Shown here in pieces: positions 39,450 through 50,543 of a stretch of DNA of 64,000 bases. The stretch spans positions 248,001 through 312,000 of the forward strand of contig MKSR01000029.1 of the NCBI GenBank assembly GCA_001898145.1, read 5' to 3'. Made by a program: the position numbers and the translations under genes. The DNA is from Dyadobacter sp. 50-39. GTDB lineage: Bacteria; Bacteroidota; Bacteroidia; Cytophagales; Spirosomataceae. Below the pieces are notes generated by a model, which did not search any database, was not told the DNA's origin, and was given only the letters and a program-made list of their open reading frames with translations. Positions within the stretch are counted from its first letter, which is position 1. Every line of letters begins with the position of its first letter.

Positions 39450-40301
39450 ATGAGAAGTATCCTGATTGCCATTGATTTTTCAGAAAATGCCGAGCGTGCA
39501 TTGGCCGCAGCAAAACTGATCGCTGAAAAGGACGTGACGGAACTGCTGATCCTGCACGCATACCAGCCATATATAGCGGACGTGAATGTGGCGCCCGGCA
39601 ACGTAATGCCCGGCGTAGGCGGCGCCGATTTTCTGACGATGACCACCGAGCTGGAAGACGAATTCCACAAACGCCTCGACGAATACGCCGCAGAACTCGT
39701 GGCCCAGGGCTACAATGCGAAAGCGCTGTGGGCAGTGGGCAGCGTACAGTCGGCCATTGAAGAGGCGATCAACGACCATGTGCCCGATATGATCGTGATC
39801 GGCCGGACCGGTAGCGGCGGTTTTCTCGACAAACTGATCGGCAGCTCCGCCACGCACATCGCACTCAATTCCCCCTGCCCTGTGCTGGTAGTACCGCCGC
39901 AGACCGAGCCTACCAAATTCAAGAAAGTGGTGTACGCAACGCAATTCGAATACGAGGAAAATAATATCCTGCGCGAGGTATTCGTGCTGATGAACCACCT
40001 GGGCGCAGACCTCACCTTATTGAAGATCAATTCGGACACCCAACCGGACATTCAGCCTGACAACCAGTACATTGCCGACATTAAGTCGCACTTCACCATT
40101 CGCGAAGGCCAGATCGTGATCCGGGAAGCCAAGCACGTGCTGGACGGCATAGAGGGTTATTGCGACGAGGTTGCAGCCGATTTGCTGATCATGTCGACCC
40201 GCGAACGGTCGTTTATCGAAGAATATCTGATCAACCCGAGCATTACGCGTAAGCTCGTCGTGGATACGCACGTACCTTTGCTCGTGTTTCACCTCAAATA
40301 A
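39450..40301 (+). CDS. Tandem-domain universal stress protein
   Basis: 283 residues containing two UspA-like domains. The first (about 1-150) opens MRSILIAIDFSENAERALAA and has the ATP-binding G-2x-G-9x-GS motif in GRTGSGGFLDKLIGSSATH. The second (about 155-283) has only a weak version of the motif (STRERSFIEEYLINPSITRK), so it may be regulatory. A cytoplasmic stress role is a family inference. The corA gene starts 8 bases beyond its stop, so these two are one unit. Confidence 0.92.
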   Translation: MRSILIAIDFSENAERALAAAKLIAEKDVTELLILHAYQPYIADVNVAPGNVMPGVGGADFLTMTTELEDEFHKRLDEYAAELVAQGYNAKALWAVGSVQSAIEEAINDHVPDMIVIGRTGSGGFLDKLIGSSATHIALNSPCPVLVVPPQTEPTKFKKVVYATQFEYEENNILREVFVLMNHLGADLTLLKINSDTQPDIQPDNQYIADIKSHFTIREGQIVIREAKHVLDGIEGYCDEVAADLLIMSTRERSFIEEYLINPSITRKLVVDTHVPLLVFHLK

Positions 40302-40309
40302 ACAACGGT

Positions 40310-41437
40310 TTGAACGGAGCAGAGAGCGACAAACCTGCCGGAAATGCGCATCGTAACGGCGGCAGAAAGTCCAGAAAGTACCGTAAGCGTGGCCTGCTCA
40401 CTTCGCCGGGCACGCTTACTTATATTGGTCCGGACATTGGCCTGAAAACCAAAATCCGCAGGATCCGGTACAATGAGCAGGTTTACAAAGACGATAATGT
40501 GAAGTCGCTCGACGAATGCCGTCCCGACGCTGACGCGCAGAAATTCATTACCTGGCTCAATGTAGATGGTATCCACGAAATCCCGCTCATCGAAAAGCTG
40601 GGAAAGTTCTACCATTTACACCCGCTGCTGCTGGAAGATGTCGTGAACACCGAGCACAAGCCCAAGCTCGAACTATACGATACCGGGCATTTGTTCCTGA
40701 CCCTGAAAATGCTGCACGTGGACTCGGAATCCCCTATCAGCATTTCGTCAGAGCATGTGAGTTTTGTATTGGGTAAAAACTACGTGCTTTCTTTTCAGGA
40801 AGAGCTTACTTCCGACATTTTCACGACCGTCGAAAACCGCCTCGAAGCTTCCGTAGGCAAAACCCGCCGCAACGGACCCGACTATCTGCTGTTCGCATTG
40901 ATGGACGTGGTCGTCGATAACTATTTCATCGTGCTGGAAAAACTTGGCGACGCCCTGGATACGACCGAGGACCAGGTGATCCGCGGCGTGCAGGAACTTT
41001 CACTGAAAGATATGTATGCATTGAAGCGCGAGCTCACATTGGCGCGCCGGCAGATCTGGCCGCTGCGCGATATGGTGAACCAACTCATCCGCGAGGATAA
41101 CATGCAGATCAGCAAGGAGGTAATCCCCTACTACCGCGACCTTTACGACCACATTATGCAGGTGCTCGACACCATCGATTCCTACCGCGAACTCGTGGCG
41201 AGCCTGGTAGACGTTCATTTGTCGACCATCAGCAACCGCATGAACCAGGTCATGAAAACGCTGACGATCTTCTCGGCGGTTTTTATGCCGCTGACGTTTA
41301 TAGTGGGGGTTTATGGCATGAATTTCGAGTTTATGCCGGAGCTCAAAGACCCTTATGGCTACTACTATGTATGGGGACTGATGGTGGCCGTGACTGTGGG
41401 GATGATATTTTACTTCACAACTAAAAAATGGATGTAG
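40310..41437 (+). CDS. corA: CorA-family magnesium/cobalt transporter
   Basis: 375 residues beginning at a TTG (no ATG is near the family start). A basic N-terminal segment (HRNGGRKSRKYRKRG) precedes the cytoplasmic funnel domain. The stalk helix and two C-terminal membrane helices end with the signature YGMNFEFMPE, whose GMN forms the selectivity filter, and KKWM at the C-terminus. It lies 8 bases after the universal stress gene and 36 bases before murF-alr, for which a promoter overlaps the corA end. Confidence 0.94.
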   Translation: MNGAESDKPAGNAHRNGGRKSRKYRKRGLLTSPGTLTYIGPDIGLKTKIRRIRYNEQVYKDDNVKSLDECRPDADAQKFITWLNVDGIHEIPLIEKLGKFYHLHPLLLEDVVNTEHKPKLELYDTGHLFLTLKMLHVDSESPISISSEHVSFVLGKNYVLSFQEELTSDIFTTVENRLEASVGKTRRNGPDYLLFALMDVVVDNYFIVLEKLGDALDTTEDQVIRGVQELSLKDMYALKRELTLARRQIWPLRDMVNQLIREDNMQISKEVIPYYRDLYDHIMQVLDTIDSYRELVASLVDVHLSTISNRMNQVMKTLTIFSAVFMPLTFIVGVYGMNFEFMPELKDPYGYYYVWGLMVAVTVGMIFYFTTKKWM

Positions 41438-41442
41438 ATTGA

Positions 41443-41450
41443 TACCTTTG
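41443..41450 (+). promoter_or_regulatory. Candidate -7 element for murF-alr
   Basis: TACCTTTG is a perfect TAnnTTTG match starting 5 bases after the corA stop and ending 23 bases before the murF-alr start. The -33 region is poor (TTTTAC rather than TTTG). Confidence 0.45.
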
Positions 41451-41473
41451 TGCTCTGATTAACGAGCATTGGA

Positions 41474-43948
41474 ATGAGTCTTACCGTCAATACATCCCCC
41501 TTTGTAACCACACAAGCCCAATATATCCTGACCGACAGCCGCCAGGTTTCTTTCCCCGGCCAGAGCATCTTTTTTGCCATCAAAGGCGAGCGCCACGACG
41601 GCCACCGCTTCCTGCCCGAGCTTTATGAAGCCGGCGTGCGGGAATTTGTCGTCGAGGAAGCCGCATTCACCGGCGAGCTGCGCGAAACTGCCGCGACCTG
41701 GGACGATGCGAAAATATGGGTGGTTGCTTCCAGCATTCGTGCATTGCAGCAGCTGGTGGCATCCAAAAGGAAGCAGTTTGATATTCCGGTGGTGGGTATT
41801 GCGGGAAGTAATGGTAAAACGATTGTCAAAGAATGGCTCGTGCAGCTGCTATCACCGGGCCGGAGCATTGTGGCCAGCCCGAAAAGCTATAATTCACAGA
41901 TCGGCGTGCCGCTCTCGGTGTGGAACCTGAACAAGGAGCATTCGCTAGCGATTTTTGAGGCGGGTATTTCCAAAGCGCATGAAATGGAATATCTCCAACC
42001 CGTGATGCAGCCTACGATCGGTATTTTCACCAACATTGGCCCGGCGCACGACGACGGTTTCCGAAGCCGTAAACAGAAGATCACGGAAAAGCTCCGCCTC
42101 TTTACGAAGGTCAGAAAGCTTATTTACAGAAAAGATTACCACGAAATTGACGAGGAAATCAGCCTGATCCTGAAACCGGTGAATGCATTTCTCGAAACCC
42201 TGAGCTGGGGAAGCAACTATTCCGGCTCGCATGTGCAGGTGACCTTCACCCCGCAAAAAGACAAGACCGTGATTTCGCTCACCGGGAAGCTCGGCAACCA
42301 TACATTCGAGACCGGCTTCCGCGACGACGCTTCGCTCGAAAACCTCACGCATTGTATTGTTTTCCTGCTCGATTTCGGGCTGGAACCGGCCGTGATCCAG
42401 GAAAGGGTGCTGCTGCTCAAACCCGTTTCCATGCGTTTGGAGCTCAAAGAGGGCATTAACCATTCCTATATCATCGATGACGCCTACAATAATGATTTGC
42501 AGGGCCTATCGATGGCACTGAACTTCCTGGCGCAGCAAGAGCAGCGGAACCGCAAGACCGTGATCCTCTCGGATGTACTCCAAACCGGACAGACGCCTAC
42601 GGAACTGTATAAAATGGTGTCGCGCCTGCTGAGCGAAAAAAGTATCGACAGACTCATCGGCATAGGAAAACAAATCAGCAGCCAGGCTTCTCTCTTCGAC
42701 ATTCCGGAGCAGGAGTTTTTCGACGATACCGACACTTTCCTGAAAACATTTGCATTCCACACGCTTGCAGACACGCTCGTGCTCGTGAAGGGTGCGCGGC
42801 CTTTTTCATTCGAAAAGATTGTTCACCGCATTCAGCAGAAAGCGCATGGTACCGTGCTGGAAATCAATCTTGATGCACTGGTACACAACCTCAACTACTA
42901 CCGGGCACGGGCCGGGCAAGGCACTAAGATCATGGCCATGGTGAAAGCCTTCGCCTATGGCAGCGGCAGCTCGGAAGTGGCAGCTTTGCTGCAATACCAC
43001 CGCGTGGATTACCTGGGCGTGGCCTACACCGACGAAGGCGTAATGCTCCGCCAGAGCGGAATAACCCTGCCTATCATGGTCATGAATGCGACTTTGCCGA
43101 CATTCGACCTGCTGTGGCAGTATAAACTGGAACCCGAAATTTACAGCCGCCGCATCCTTACAGACTGGGTGGATTACATTTCGAGAAAAAACGAACCATC
43201 CAATACGCCGTCGGTGCATCTCAAACTTGACACCGGTATGCACCGCCTGGGTTTTGTAAAAGACGATTACGAATGGCTGGTGGAACAGCTCCGCAAGAAT
43301 CCCGCATTAAAAGTGGCGAGCATTTTCTCACATCTGGTGGGGGCCGACGAAGGCGTTCATAACGAGTTTTCGAGGAAACAATACGCGCAGTTTATGGAAG
43401 GCGCAGAGCTTATCGAACAAACTCTGGGCTACAAAACCATTAAACATATCCTCAATTCGGCAGGCATCGTGCGCTTCCCCGAGTACCGGCTCGATATGGT
43501 GCGGCTGGGCATCGGGCTGTACGGCGTAGAAGCTACCGGCCAAGACCAACGGGCATTGCAGTCGGTCGGCACATTGAAAACCATTGTTTCACAAGTCAAA
43601 TACCTCTCTTCCGGCGAAACTGTGGGTTATAGCCGCAAAGGTGTTGTCGACCACGACTCGGCCATCGCCACGCTGGCCATCGGTTATGCCGACGGCTACG
43701 ACCGCGGTCTTGGAAACGGGGTGGGTAAAGTGTGGGTAAACGGAACCTTATGCCCTACCATCGGCAATATCTGTATGGATATGACGATGGTCGATGTAAC
43801 CCACGCCCAGATAGAAGAAGGGGATGAAGTAATCGTTTTCGGAAAGGAGGTACCTATTACGGAACTCGCGAAAACCATTAACACCATCCCCTATGAGATC
43901 CTGACGGGCATCGGCGACCGCGTCAAGCGTGTATTTTTCAAAGAATAG
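41474..43948 (+). CDS. murF-alr: Fused UDP-MurNAc-tripeptide:D-Ala-D-Ala ligase and alanine racemase
   Basis: 824 residues. The front part (about 1-455) is a Mur ligase: the ATP-binding GSNGKT at 111-116, then ALAIFEAGISKAHEMEYLQP and IIDDAYNNDLQGLSMALNFL, but with shorter N-terminal domain than stand-alone MurF. The rear part (about 458-824) is a PLP-dependent alanine racemase with the Schiff-base Lys491 in MVKAFAYGSG, LKLDTGMHRLGF, RLGIGLYGVEA and the catalytic Tyr region VGYSRKGVVD. Together they make D-alanine and join D-Ala-D-Ala to the tripeptide. The fusion is known in Bacteroidota. It ends one base from the convergent ppk1 stop. Confidence 0.94.
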   Translation: MSLTVNTSPFVTTQAQYILTDSRQVSFPGQSIFFAIKGERHDGHRFLPELYEAGVREFVVEEAAFTGELRETAATWDDAKIWVVASSIRALQQLVASKRKQFDIPVVGIAGSNGKTIVKEWLVQLLSPGRSIVASPKSYNSQIGVPLSVWNLNKEHSLAIFEAGISKAHEMEYLQPVMQPTIGIFTNIGPAHDDGFRSRKQKITEKLRLFTKVRKLIYRKDYHEIDEEISLILKPVNAFLETLSWGSNYSGSHVQVTFTPQKDKTVISLTGKLGNHTFETGFRDDASLENLTHCIVFLLDFGLEPAVIQERVLLLKPVSMRLELKEGINHSYIIDDAYNNDLQGLSMALNFLAQQEQRNRKTVILSDVLQTGQTPTELYKMVSRLLSEKSIDRLIGIGKQISSQASLFDIPEQEFFDDTDTFLKTFAFHTLADTLVLVKGARPFSFEKIVHRIQQKAHGTVLEINLDALVHNLNYYRARAGQGTKIMAMVKAFAYGSGSSEVAALLQYHRVDYLGVAYTDEGVMLRQSGITLPIMVMNATLPTFDLLWQYKLEPEIYSRRILTDWVDYISRKNEPSNTPSVHLKLDTGMHRLGFVKDDYEWLVEQLRKNPALKVASIFSHLVGADEGVHNEFSRKQYAQFMEGAELIEQTLGYKTIKHILNSAGIVRFPEYRLDMVRLGIGLYGVEATGQDQRALQSVGTLKTIVSQVKYLSSGETVGYSRKGVVDHDSAIATLAIGYADGYDRGLGNGVGKVWVNGTLCPTIGNICMDMTMVDVTHAQIEEGDEVIVFGKEVPITELAKTINTIPYEILTGIGDRVKRVFFKE

Positions 43949-43949
43949 G

Positions 43950-46277
43950 CTATCGGCCGCCCTCGGCCTGCTGCGCTACTTCGGAATCATCGGATTCGGG
44001 AGTAGCGTTTTTTGCGCTCGCCTTTTCCTCCACGCGGCGGTCTTCCTCCTCAAACAAATGCGTAGCCATTACCTGGTCGAGTGAAACGTCGTAGAATGCC
44101 TGGTGCACGTTCAGTGGCTCGCTGCCTTCTTCGATCTCGCATTTGATGTAGTTACCATCTTCCCGCAACTCGTAAGCATTCACATTGTCTTTCAGGCTGT
44201 AATACAGGATATGGATCGCTTCCTGGCGTACGCGCGGGTCTACCAGCTTGAAAAGCGATTCAATGCGCTTGTCGAAGCTGCGTACCATGGCATCGGCGCT
44301 GCCGCCATACACCAGCGGGTTACCATTCTGGTGGAAGTAGAATATCCGTGAATGTTCCAAAAAGTCGCCTACAAGCGAACGGACGGTAATGTTCTCACTC
44401 AATCCTTTACGCTGAGGTCGCAAGCAGCACATTCCGCGGACGATCAATTTAATCGGCACACCTGCCTCCGACGCTTTGTACAGCTCATAAATAGTGTCGC
44501 GGTCTTCGAGGGAGTTTATTTTAATGCAAATACCACTTTTCAAACCTGCCTTCGCATTCTCCGCTTCCTGCTGGATCAGCTCGATCAGTTTCGCACGCAT
44601 ATAGCGCGGCGCGGTGATCAGGTTCTGGTATTCGGATGGAATCGAATGCCCGGTGATGACGTTGAAAAACTCGGAAATGTCGTGGGTATATTCCTCATTG
44701 GAAGTTAACAGGCCGGTATCGGTGTATAAGCGGGACGTATCCTCGTTATAGTTACCGCTCGACAGGTGCGCGTAGCGCAATACCCGATTGCCCTCGTTGC
44801 GTACGATCAGGAGCAGTTTGGTATGTGTTTTAAGTAAACCAATCCCATAGATCACGAAACAGCCCGCTTTTTGCAGACGCTGCGCTTCCTTGATATTGTT
44901 TTCCTCATCAAAACGAGCCTTGACTTCAAAGAGTACGGCTACGTGCTTGCCATTCTCGGCCGCATGCAGAAGTGCCTCCGTTACCCGTGAGTTTTTAGCG
45001 AGACGGTAGATCGTCAGCTTGATGGACAATACTTTCGGGTCTTCCGCCGCTTGTTCCAGCAACTGCAAAACGGGCTCGAAGTTGTTATAAGGATGATGCA
45101 AAAGAATATCCCGTTCCCGCATTACCTCAAAAATATCGGGAATGCGCTCGCGTTCGAGCCCCAGCGGCGGTACCGGCGGGCGGGTTGGCGGAATCTGGTC
45201 TTTAAATTCCGGGTGTTTGATAATGCCCCATAGCGCAGTGTAATCGATCAGCGCGTCGGTCATGAATACATTATGATCGTCGATCTCCCAGCGCTTTTTG
45301 ATCAGGTTCAGCAGATCCGGGTTCACGTCAGGTTCAATGGAAACCTGCACTACCCTACCCAAACGACGGCTTTTTATCTTCTGCTTGATCTCGTCGATGA
45401 AGTCGGCTTCGATATCGTCGCTCTCTTCCAGGGTGAAATCACCGTTACGTAAAATTCTGAACAGATTTGTGGATACAATATCGACATTGCGGTAAAGCTT
45501 GTTGATAAATGCTTTGGCAATATTCTCGATCGGCAGGAAAAGTAGTTCTTCCTCCCGCTCGATCACGTAAAAACGCGGCAGGTTCGGCGGGAGCTGCACA
45601 AATGACAGTTTCCTGTCTTCCTCTCCGGTAGTTCCTTTCACCTGCGTAATGACACCCAGGATCAATACTTTCGCTAGCAAAACGGGGAATGCGTGTGTGT
45701 AATCGAAAAGCATTGGCGTCAGCATCGGGTACACGGTGCGGTCGAAATATTCTTCCACAGCGGTATGCTCTTCCCCATTGATTTCGTTCATTCCGATGAT
45801 CCGGAAACCATGCTGCTCGAAAAGCGGTAGCAGCTGATCCTTATAGCATTCGTTCTGCCTGCGCGCGAAATCGTGTACTTCTTTCATCAGCAGTTTGCGG
45901 AAAGGAATTTCCCGGAGACCGGAGTAATCGAGGCGCTCTTTGCCGAAATCGAGGTAGTTATACAGGCTTCCTACGCGTATCGTGAAGAATTCGTCGAGGT
46001 TGGAAGCAGTAATGGCGAGAAATTTAAGCCGGTCGAACAGGTTACGCTCTTCATTGGTCGCCTGGTCGAGCACGCGGTCATTGAACTTCATCCAGCTCAG
46101 GTCCCGGCTGATGAGGTCGCTTTGCTGCATTTGGGTAGTGGCCTTTTCCGACGACGAACTGACTGCCTTACCGTCGTCTGCCGCAGCCGGTTCCTTCGGG
46201 CTTTTAAATAATGCGAACAAATTTGTCAGCTTACTTCGTTTTTCGTTGCTATATATATTGTCGGATGAGCCGGACAT
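43950..46277 (-). CDS. ppk1: Polyphosphate kinase 1
   Basis: 775 residues. Ppk1 makes polyphosphate from ATP. The N-terminal domain opens DLSWMKFNDRVLDQATNEER; the head domain and two phospholipase-D-like catalytic domains follow. The autophosphorylated His is in GLLKTHTKLLLIVRN and a second conserved His in FLEHSRIFYFHQNGN. NYNEDTSRLYTDTGL is also typical. A charged N-terminal region (about 1-55) and an acidic C-terminal tail (EEDRRVEEKASAKN) are extra. Its stop is one base from the murF-alr stop. Confidence 0.96.
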   Translation of the reverse strand: MSGSSDNIYSNEKRSKLTNLFALFKSPKEPAAADDGKAVSSSSEKATTQMQQSDLISRDLSWMKFNDRVLDQATNEERNLFDRLKFLAITASNLDEFFTIRVGSLYNYLDFGKERLDYSGLREIPFRKLLMKEVHDFARRQNECYKDQLLPLFEQHGFRIIGMNEINGEEHTAVEEYFDRTVYPMLTPMLFDYTHAFPVLLAKVLILGVITQVKGTTGEEDRKLSFVQLPPNLPRFYVIEREEELLFLPIENIAKAFINKLYRNVDIVSTNLFRILRNGDFTLEESDDIEADFIDEIKQKIKSRRLGRVVQVSIEPDVNPDLLNLIKKRWEIDDHNVFMTDALIDYTALWGIIKHPEFKDQIPPTRPPVPPLGLERERIPDIFEVMRERDILLHHPYNNFEPVLQLLEQAAEDPKVLSIKLTIYRLAKNSRVTEALLHAAENGKHVAVLFEVKARFDEENNIKEAQRLQKAGCFVIYGIGLLKTHTKLLLIVRNEGNRVLRYAHLSSGNYNEDTSRLYTDTGLLTSNEEYTHDISEFFNVITGHSIPSEYQNLITAPRYMRAKLIELIQQEAENAKAGLKSGICIKINSLEDRDTIYELYKASEAGVPIKLIVRGMCCLRPQRKGLSENITVRSLVGDFLEHSRIFYFHQNGNPLVYGGSADAMVRSFDKRIESLFKLVDPRVRQEAIHILYYSLKDNVNAYELREDGNYIKCEIEEGSEPLNVHQAFYDVSLDQVMATHLFEEEDRRVEEKASAKNATPESDDSEVAQQAEGGR

Positions 46278-46382
46278 AACGCTATGCTATTTAATAAGGT
46301 GTATCAGGATGGCGATAAAAATTCAACGAATCTAAACAATCTATTGTTTTCGGTCCGATGAACTTTGTGTTAAATTTTCGTT

Positions 46383-46427
46383 CCAAAAAAGAAACGGATG
46401 GCCATGTTTCACAGCCATCCGTTTCTA
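46383..46427 (-). terminator. Rho-independent terminator after gyrB
   Basis: On the minus strand a 13-base stem (AGAAACGGATGGC pairing with GCCATCCGTTTCT, loop of 11 bases) is followed by TTTTTT. It lies 21 bases beyond the gyrB stop and before the ppk1 start region. Confidence 0.92.
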
Positions 46428-46447
46428 TGTTCGCTATAAGCTAATGG

Positions 46448-48436
<1,989 letters not shown>

Positions 48437-48457
48437 TTATCTGGCTTTTTAAGCACG

Positions 48458-48493
48458 TAAAGATACGAATTTTTTATGGTTTTACCTAGCAAA
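48458..48493 (-). promoter_or_regulatory. Candidate gyrB promoter
   Basis: Minus-strand TATCTTTA (48458-48465) resembles TAnnTTTG with one mismatch; a TTTG box lies 24 bases upstream (48490-48493). The start codon is about 55 bases downstream. Confidence 0.45.
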
Positions 48494-48656
48494 AACTATC
48501 GCAAAGCTGCCATTCGATACGCCTTTCCGGGCAAATACGGGCCCACGGACGCGGGGCGCCGAAATATGACATTTCTGTGTTGGCTAACCATGGGCGGAAG
48601 CATCCTCATGTCTGTTATCCAGCGTTCAGGCGCAATAAGTAACCGGTATTGAAAAA

Positions 48657-50351
48657 TCATTGAAGCGAGTACCCGCGCCCCGTGCTGACGAGCGCCCTGT
48701 CGAGCCCGTAGAAGGTCTTTTTACCATCACCTGAAATATCCAGGATACCCAGGTCATAGGTGCCGGCATCCAGGTCGTTCACACGCAGCTGGGTATTGAA
48801 ACCGCTTTTATAGTACGCGGCAGTTTGGAGGATATTCTTCCGCGCTTCCACTTTCGGGGTGGCATTCATGAGGTAAATGGTATCGTTGGCCGTATTCTTC
48901 ACGACAAGAAACCGGTCGTCCCAGAAGTGTTTCCGCTGCGGCGAAACATTGCTGGAAACAAAGTAAAAGACGAGCTCCTCTGCGCCGTCACGCATCACGC
49001 GGCGGATGTCCCAGGTTTCAACATACATACCGTTGTCGCGAACAGGCACTTTTTCCGCAAACATGGCACTCAATTCGTCTTTCGACACAATGGGTTCTGG
49101 AAGCCAGAAAAAACCCTTCTGAAAACCCGGAAGAAGGTAAAAACTTCCATATGCGACAATGGACCGCTCCACGGAAAACATGTTCCGGTTGGTGTGCCAG
49201 TTATAAATGTCGGCCAGGTAGGTCGTTTTTTTGGCTGCAACGGTACCGGTAAACTTGTAATGCGAGTAAACCCAATAGAACACGCTGAGGCAAAGGGCGG
49301 TCGTGTATACCCATTTCTTGCGAAAGAAATCGGTATAAAACAGCAGGAAAATGTAAAAAATGGCGGTCGAAAGCGCCGCATAGAGCTGGAAACGGCTCGC
49401 TATGGTGGTCCCTGCCCAGGATCTGAACAGCGCGATCACCGTACTCGAAATGAAAATGAATGCAAACAGGGAAAGCAGCTCGATCGTGCCCGGCTTGACC
49501 TCCACCGGCTTTTTAAAATAAACACTCGCCACGCGGACCGTTACGAGTACCATGCACACCACGATCGCAAATCCCCAAATGGCCGAAGACAGCTCCGGCT
49601 TAGCCCAAAGCGACATCGCGGAGCCGATAAACCCGAACAGAGACGAGAAGAACAGCAATCCGTTCCTTGGCAGATTCACTGCCTGCCCCGACTCGTAGCC
49701 CGACAGGTAAATACCCAGGCAGATGAACATGAAAACGGCAGTCAGGATCGCGTCGCGGAAGTTTTTGTTGCAGAGGTAAAAGAAGATAATCGCCGGGAAG
49801 GACAGAATTCCGTTGCCATGCGTAAAAGTGGCCAGAAAACAACACAGCATCGCCCCGTAGAAAGCGGCACGCGTTCCCCGGGACGCGAGAAGAATGGCGG
49901 TCACCAGAAATGCCGTCAGGTAGGAATGCTGCATGCCGGTAAGCGCCCAGCCCGACACTTCATTGTACAACGGATGGAAGTACAGGAACGGGACCGGCAG
50001 AAAATAGTACAGCGGAAGTCCGGCCTTGCGAAAATTGAGGTACAGGAAATAAAAGATGTAAATCAGGTTCAGCGAAACGAGCACAATGTAGAAACGCAGG
50101 TGTAAACGCCCGGTTAGCTCGTAGTCCAGGAGTGAAATAAATCGGGGAACTACCGCTTTGTGGTCATTAAATGTAAGGAACATTTCTTTCACCACTTTTG
50201 AAAATCCCACATTGTCCCCTGAAATTGCTTCAATGAACTGAATGAACAGAAAATCGTCCTGAAAAGGAAAATCGACCGAAAAGTGGAGGTTATAAAGAAA
50301 AAATAATAGGATAACGGTACTAATGACGACAATTGCTAAAAATCGAAGCAT
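48657..50351 (-). CDS. Large polytopic membrane protein, possible GT-C-like glycosyltransferase
   Basis: 564 residues. About ten hydrophobic helices span residues 1-375; the last 190 residues are soluble and beta-rich, presumably periplasmic. The first loop carries VDFPFQDDFLFIQF, an acidic pair (Asp32, Asp33) placed right after helix one, as in GT-C glycosyltransferases that use lipid-linked sugars. The sequence then reads FNDHKAVVPRFISLLDYEL and GWALTGMQHSYLTAF, which I do not recognise from a named family. No sugar genes flank it: gyrB lies downstream and the PVC-type gene upstream. Function is unknown; the GT-C idea is inference. Confidence 0.75.
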   Translation of the reverse strand: MLRFLAIVVISTVILLFFLYNLHFSVDFPFQDDFLFIQFIEAISGDNVGFSKVVKEMFLTFNDHKAVVPRFISLLDYELTGRLHLRFYIVLVSLNLIYIFYFLYLNFRKAGLPLYYFLPVPFLYFHPLYNEVSGWALTGMQHSYLTAFLVTAILLASRGTRAAFYGAMLCCFLATFTHGNGILSFPAIIFFYLCNKNFRDAILTAVFMFICLGIYLSGYESGQAVNLPRNGLLFFSSLFGFIGSAMSLWAKPELSSAIWGFAIVVCMVLVTVRVASVYFKKPVEVKPGTIELLSLFAFIFISSTVIALFRSWAGTTIASRFQLYAALSTAIFYIFLLFYTDFFRKKWVYTTALCLSVFYWVYSHYKFTGTVAAKKTTYLADIYNWHTNRNMFSVERSIVAYGSFYLLPGFQKGFFWLPEPIVSKDELSAMFAEKVPVRDNGMYVETWDIRRVMRDGAEELVFYFVSSNVSPQRKHFWDDRFLVVKNTANDTIYLMNATPKVEARKNILQTAAYYKSGFNTQLRVNDLDAGTYDLGILDISGDGKKTFYGLDRALVSTGRGYSLQ

Positions 50352-50400
50352 AGGGTAAAGCCGTAATGTATGTATGTGATAGATTCGGATCAGTTCTTAG

Positions 50401-50408
50401 CAAATCTA
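50401..50408 (-). promoter_or_regulatory. Candidate -7 element upstream of the membrane protein gene
   Basis: Minus-strand TAGATTTG is a perfect TAnnTTTG match, 49 bases before the start codon. No clear -33 box is seen. Confidence 0.38.
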
Positions 50409-50479
50409 ATCTTTATCGCCTCTCTTCGTGCACATTATTTGCTTTTCTTAGTAACCGAAAAGCGACGAATAAATTGCGA

Positions 50480-50516
50480 TAAAAACAGAGAGCGGAGATA
50501 ATTCTCCGCTCTCTGT
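50480..50516 (-). terminator. Rho-independent terminator after the PVC-type gene
   Basis: A perfect 14-base stem (ACAGAGAGCGGAGA with its complement, loop of 4) at 50485-50516 is followed on the minus strand by TTTTT. It lies 27 bases beyond the stop of the gene at 50544. Confidence 0.94.
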
Positions 50517-50543
50517 CCACCACATGCAATAATCGTACCAGCC

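Noticed and set aside
39232..39570. A 112-residue reverse frame overlapping the universal stress protein start
   Set aside because: It starts antisense to a clear gene, is Cys/Pro-rich and low in order, and has no recognisable homology.
48825..50105. A 426-codon open frame opposite the large membrane protein gene
   Set aside because: It is rich in Arg, His and Gln, as expected for the complement of a hydrophobic protein; no family signature is seen.
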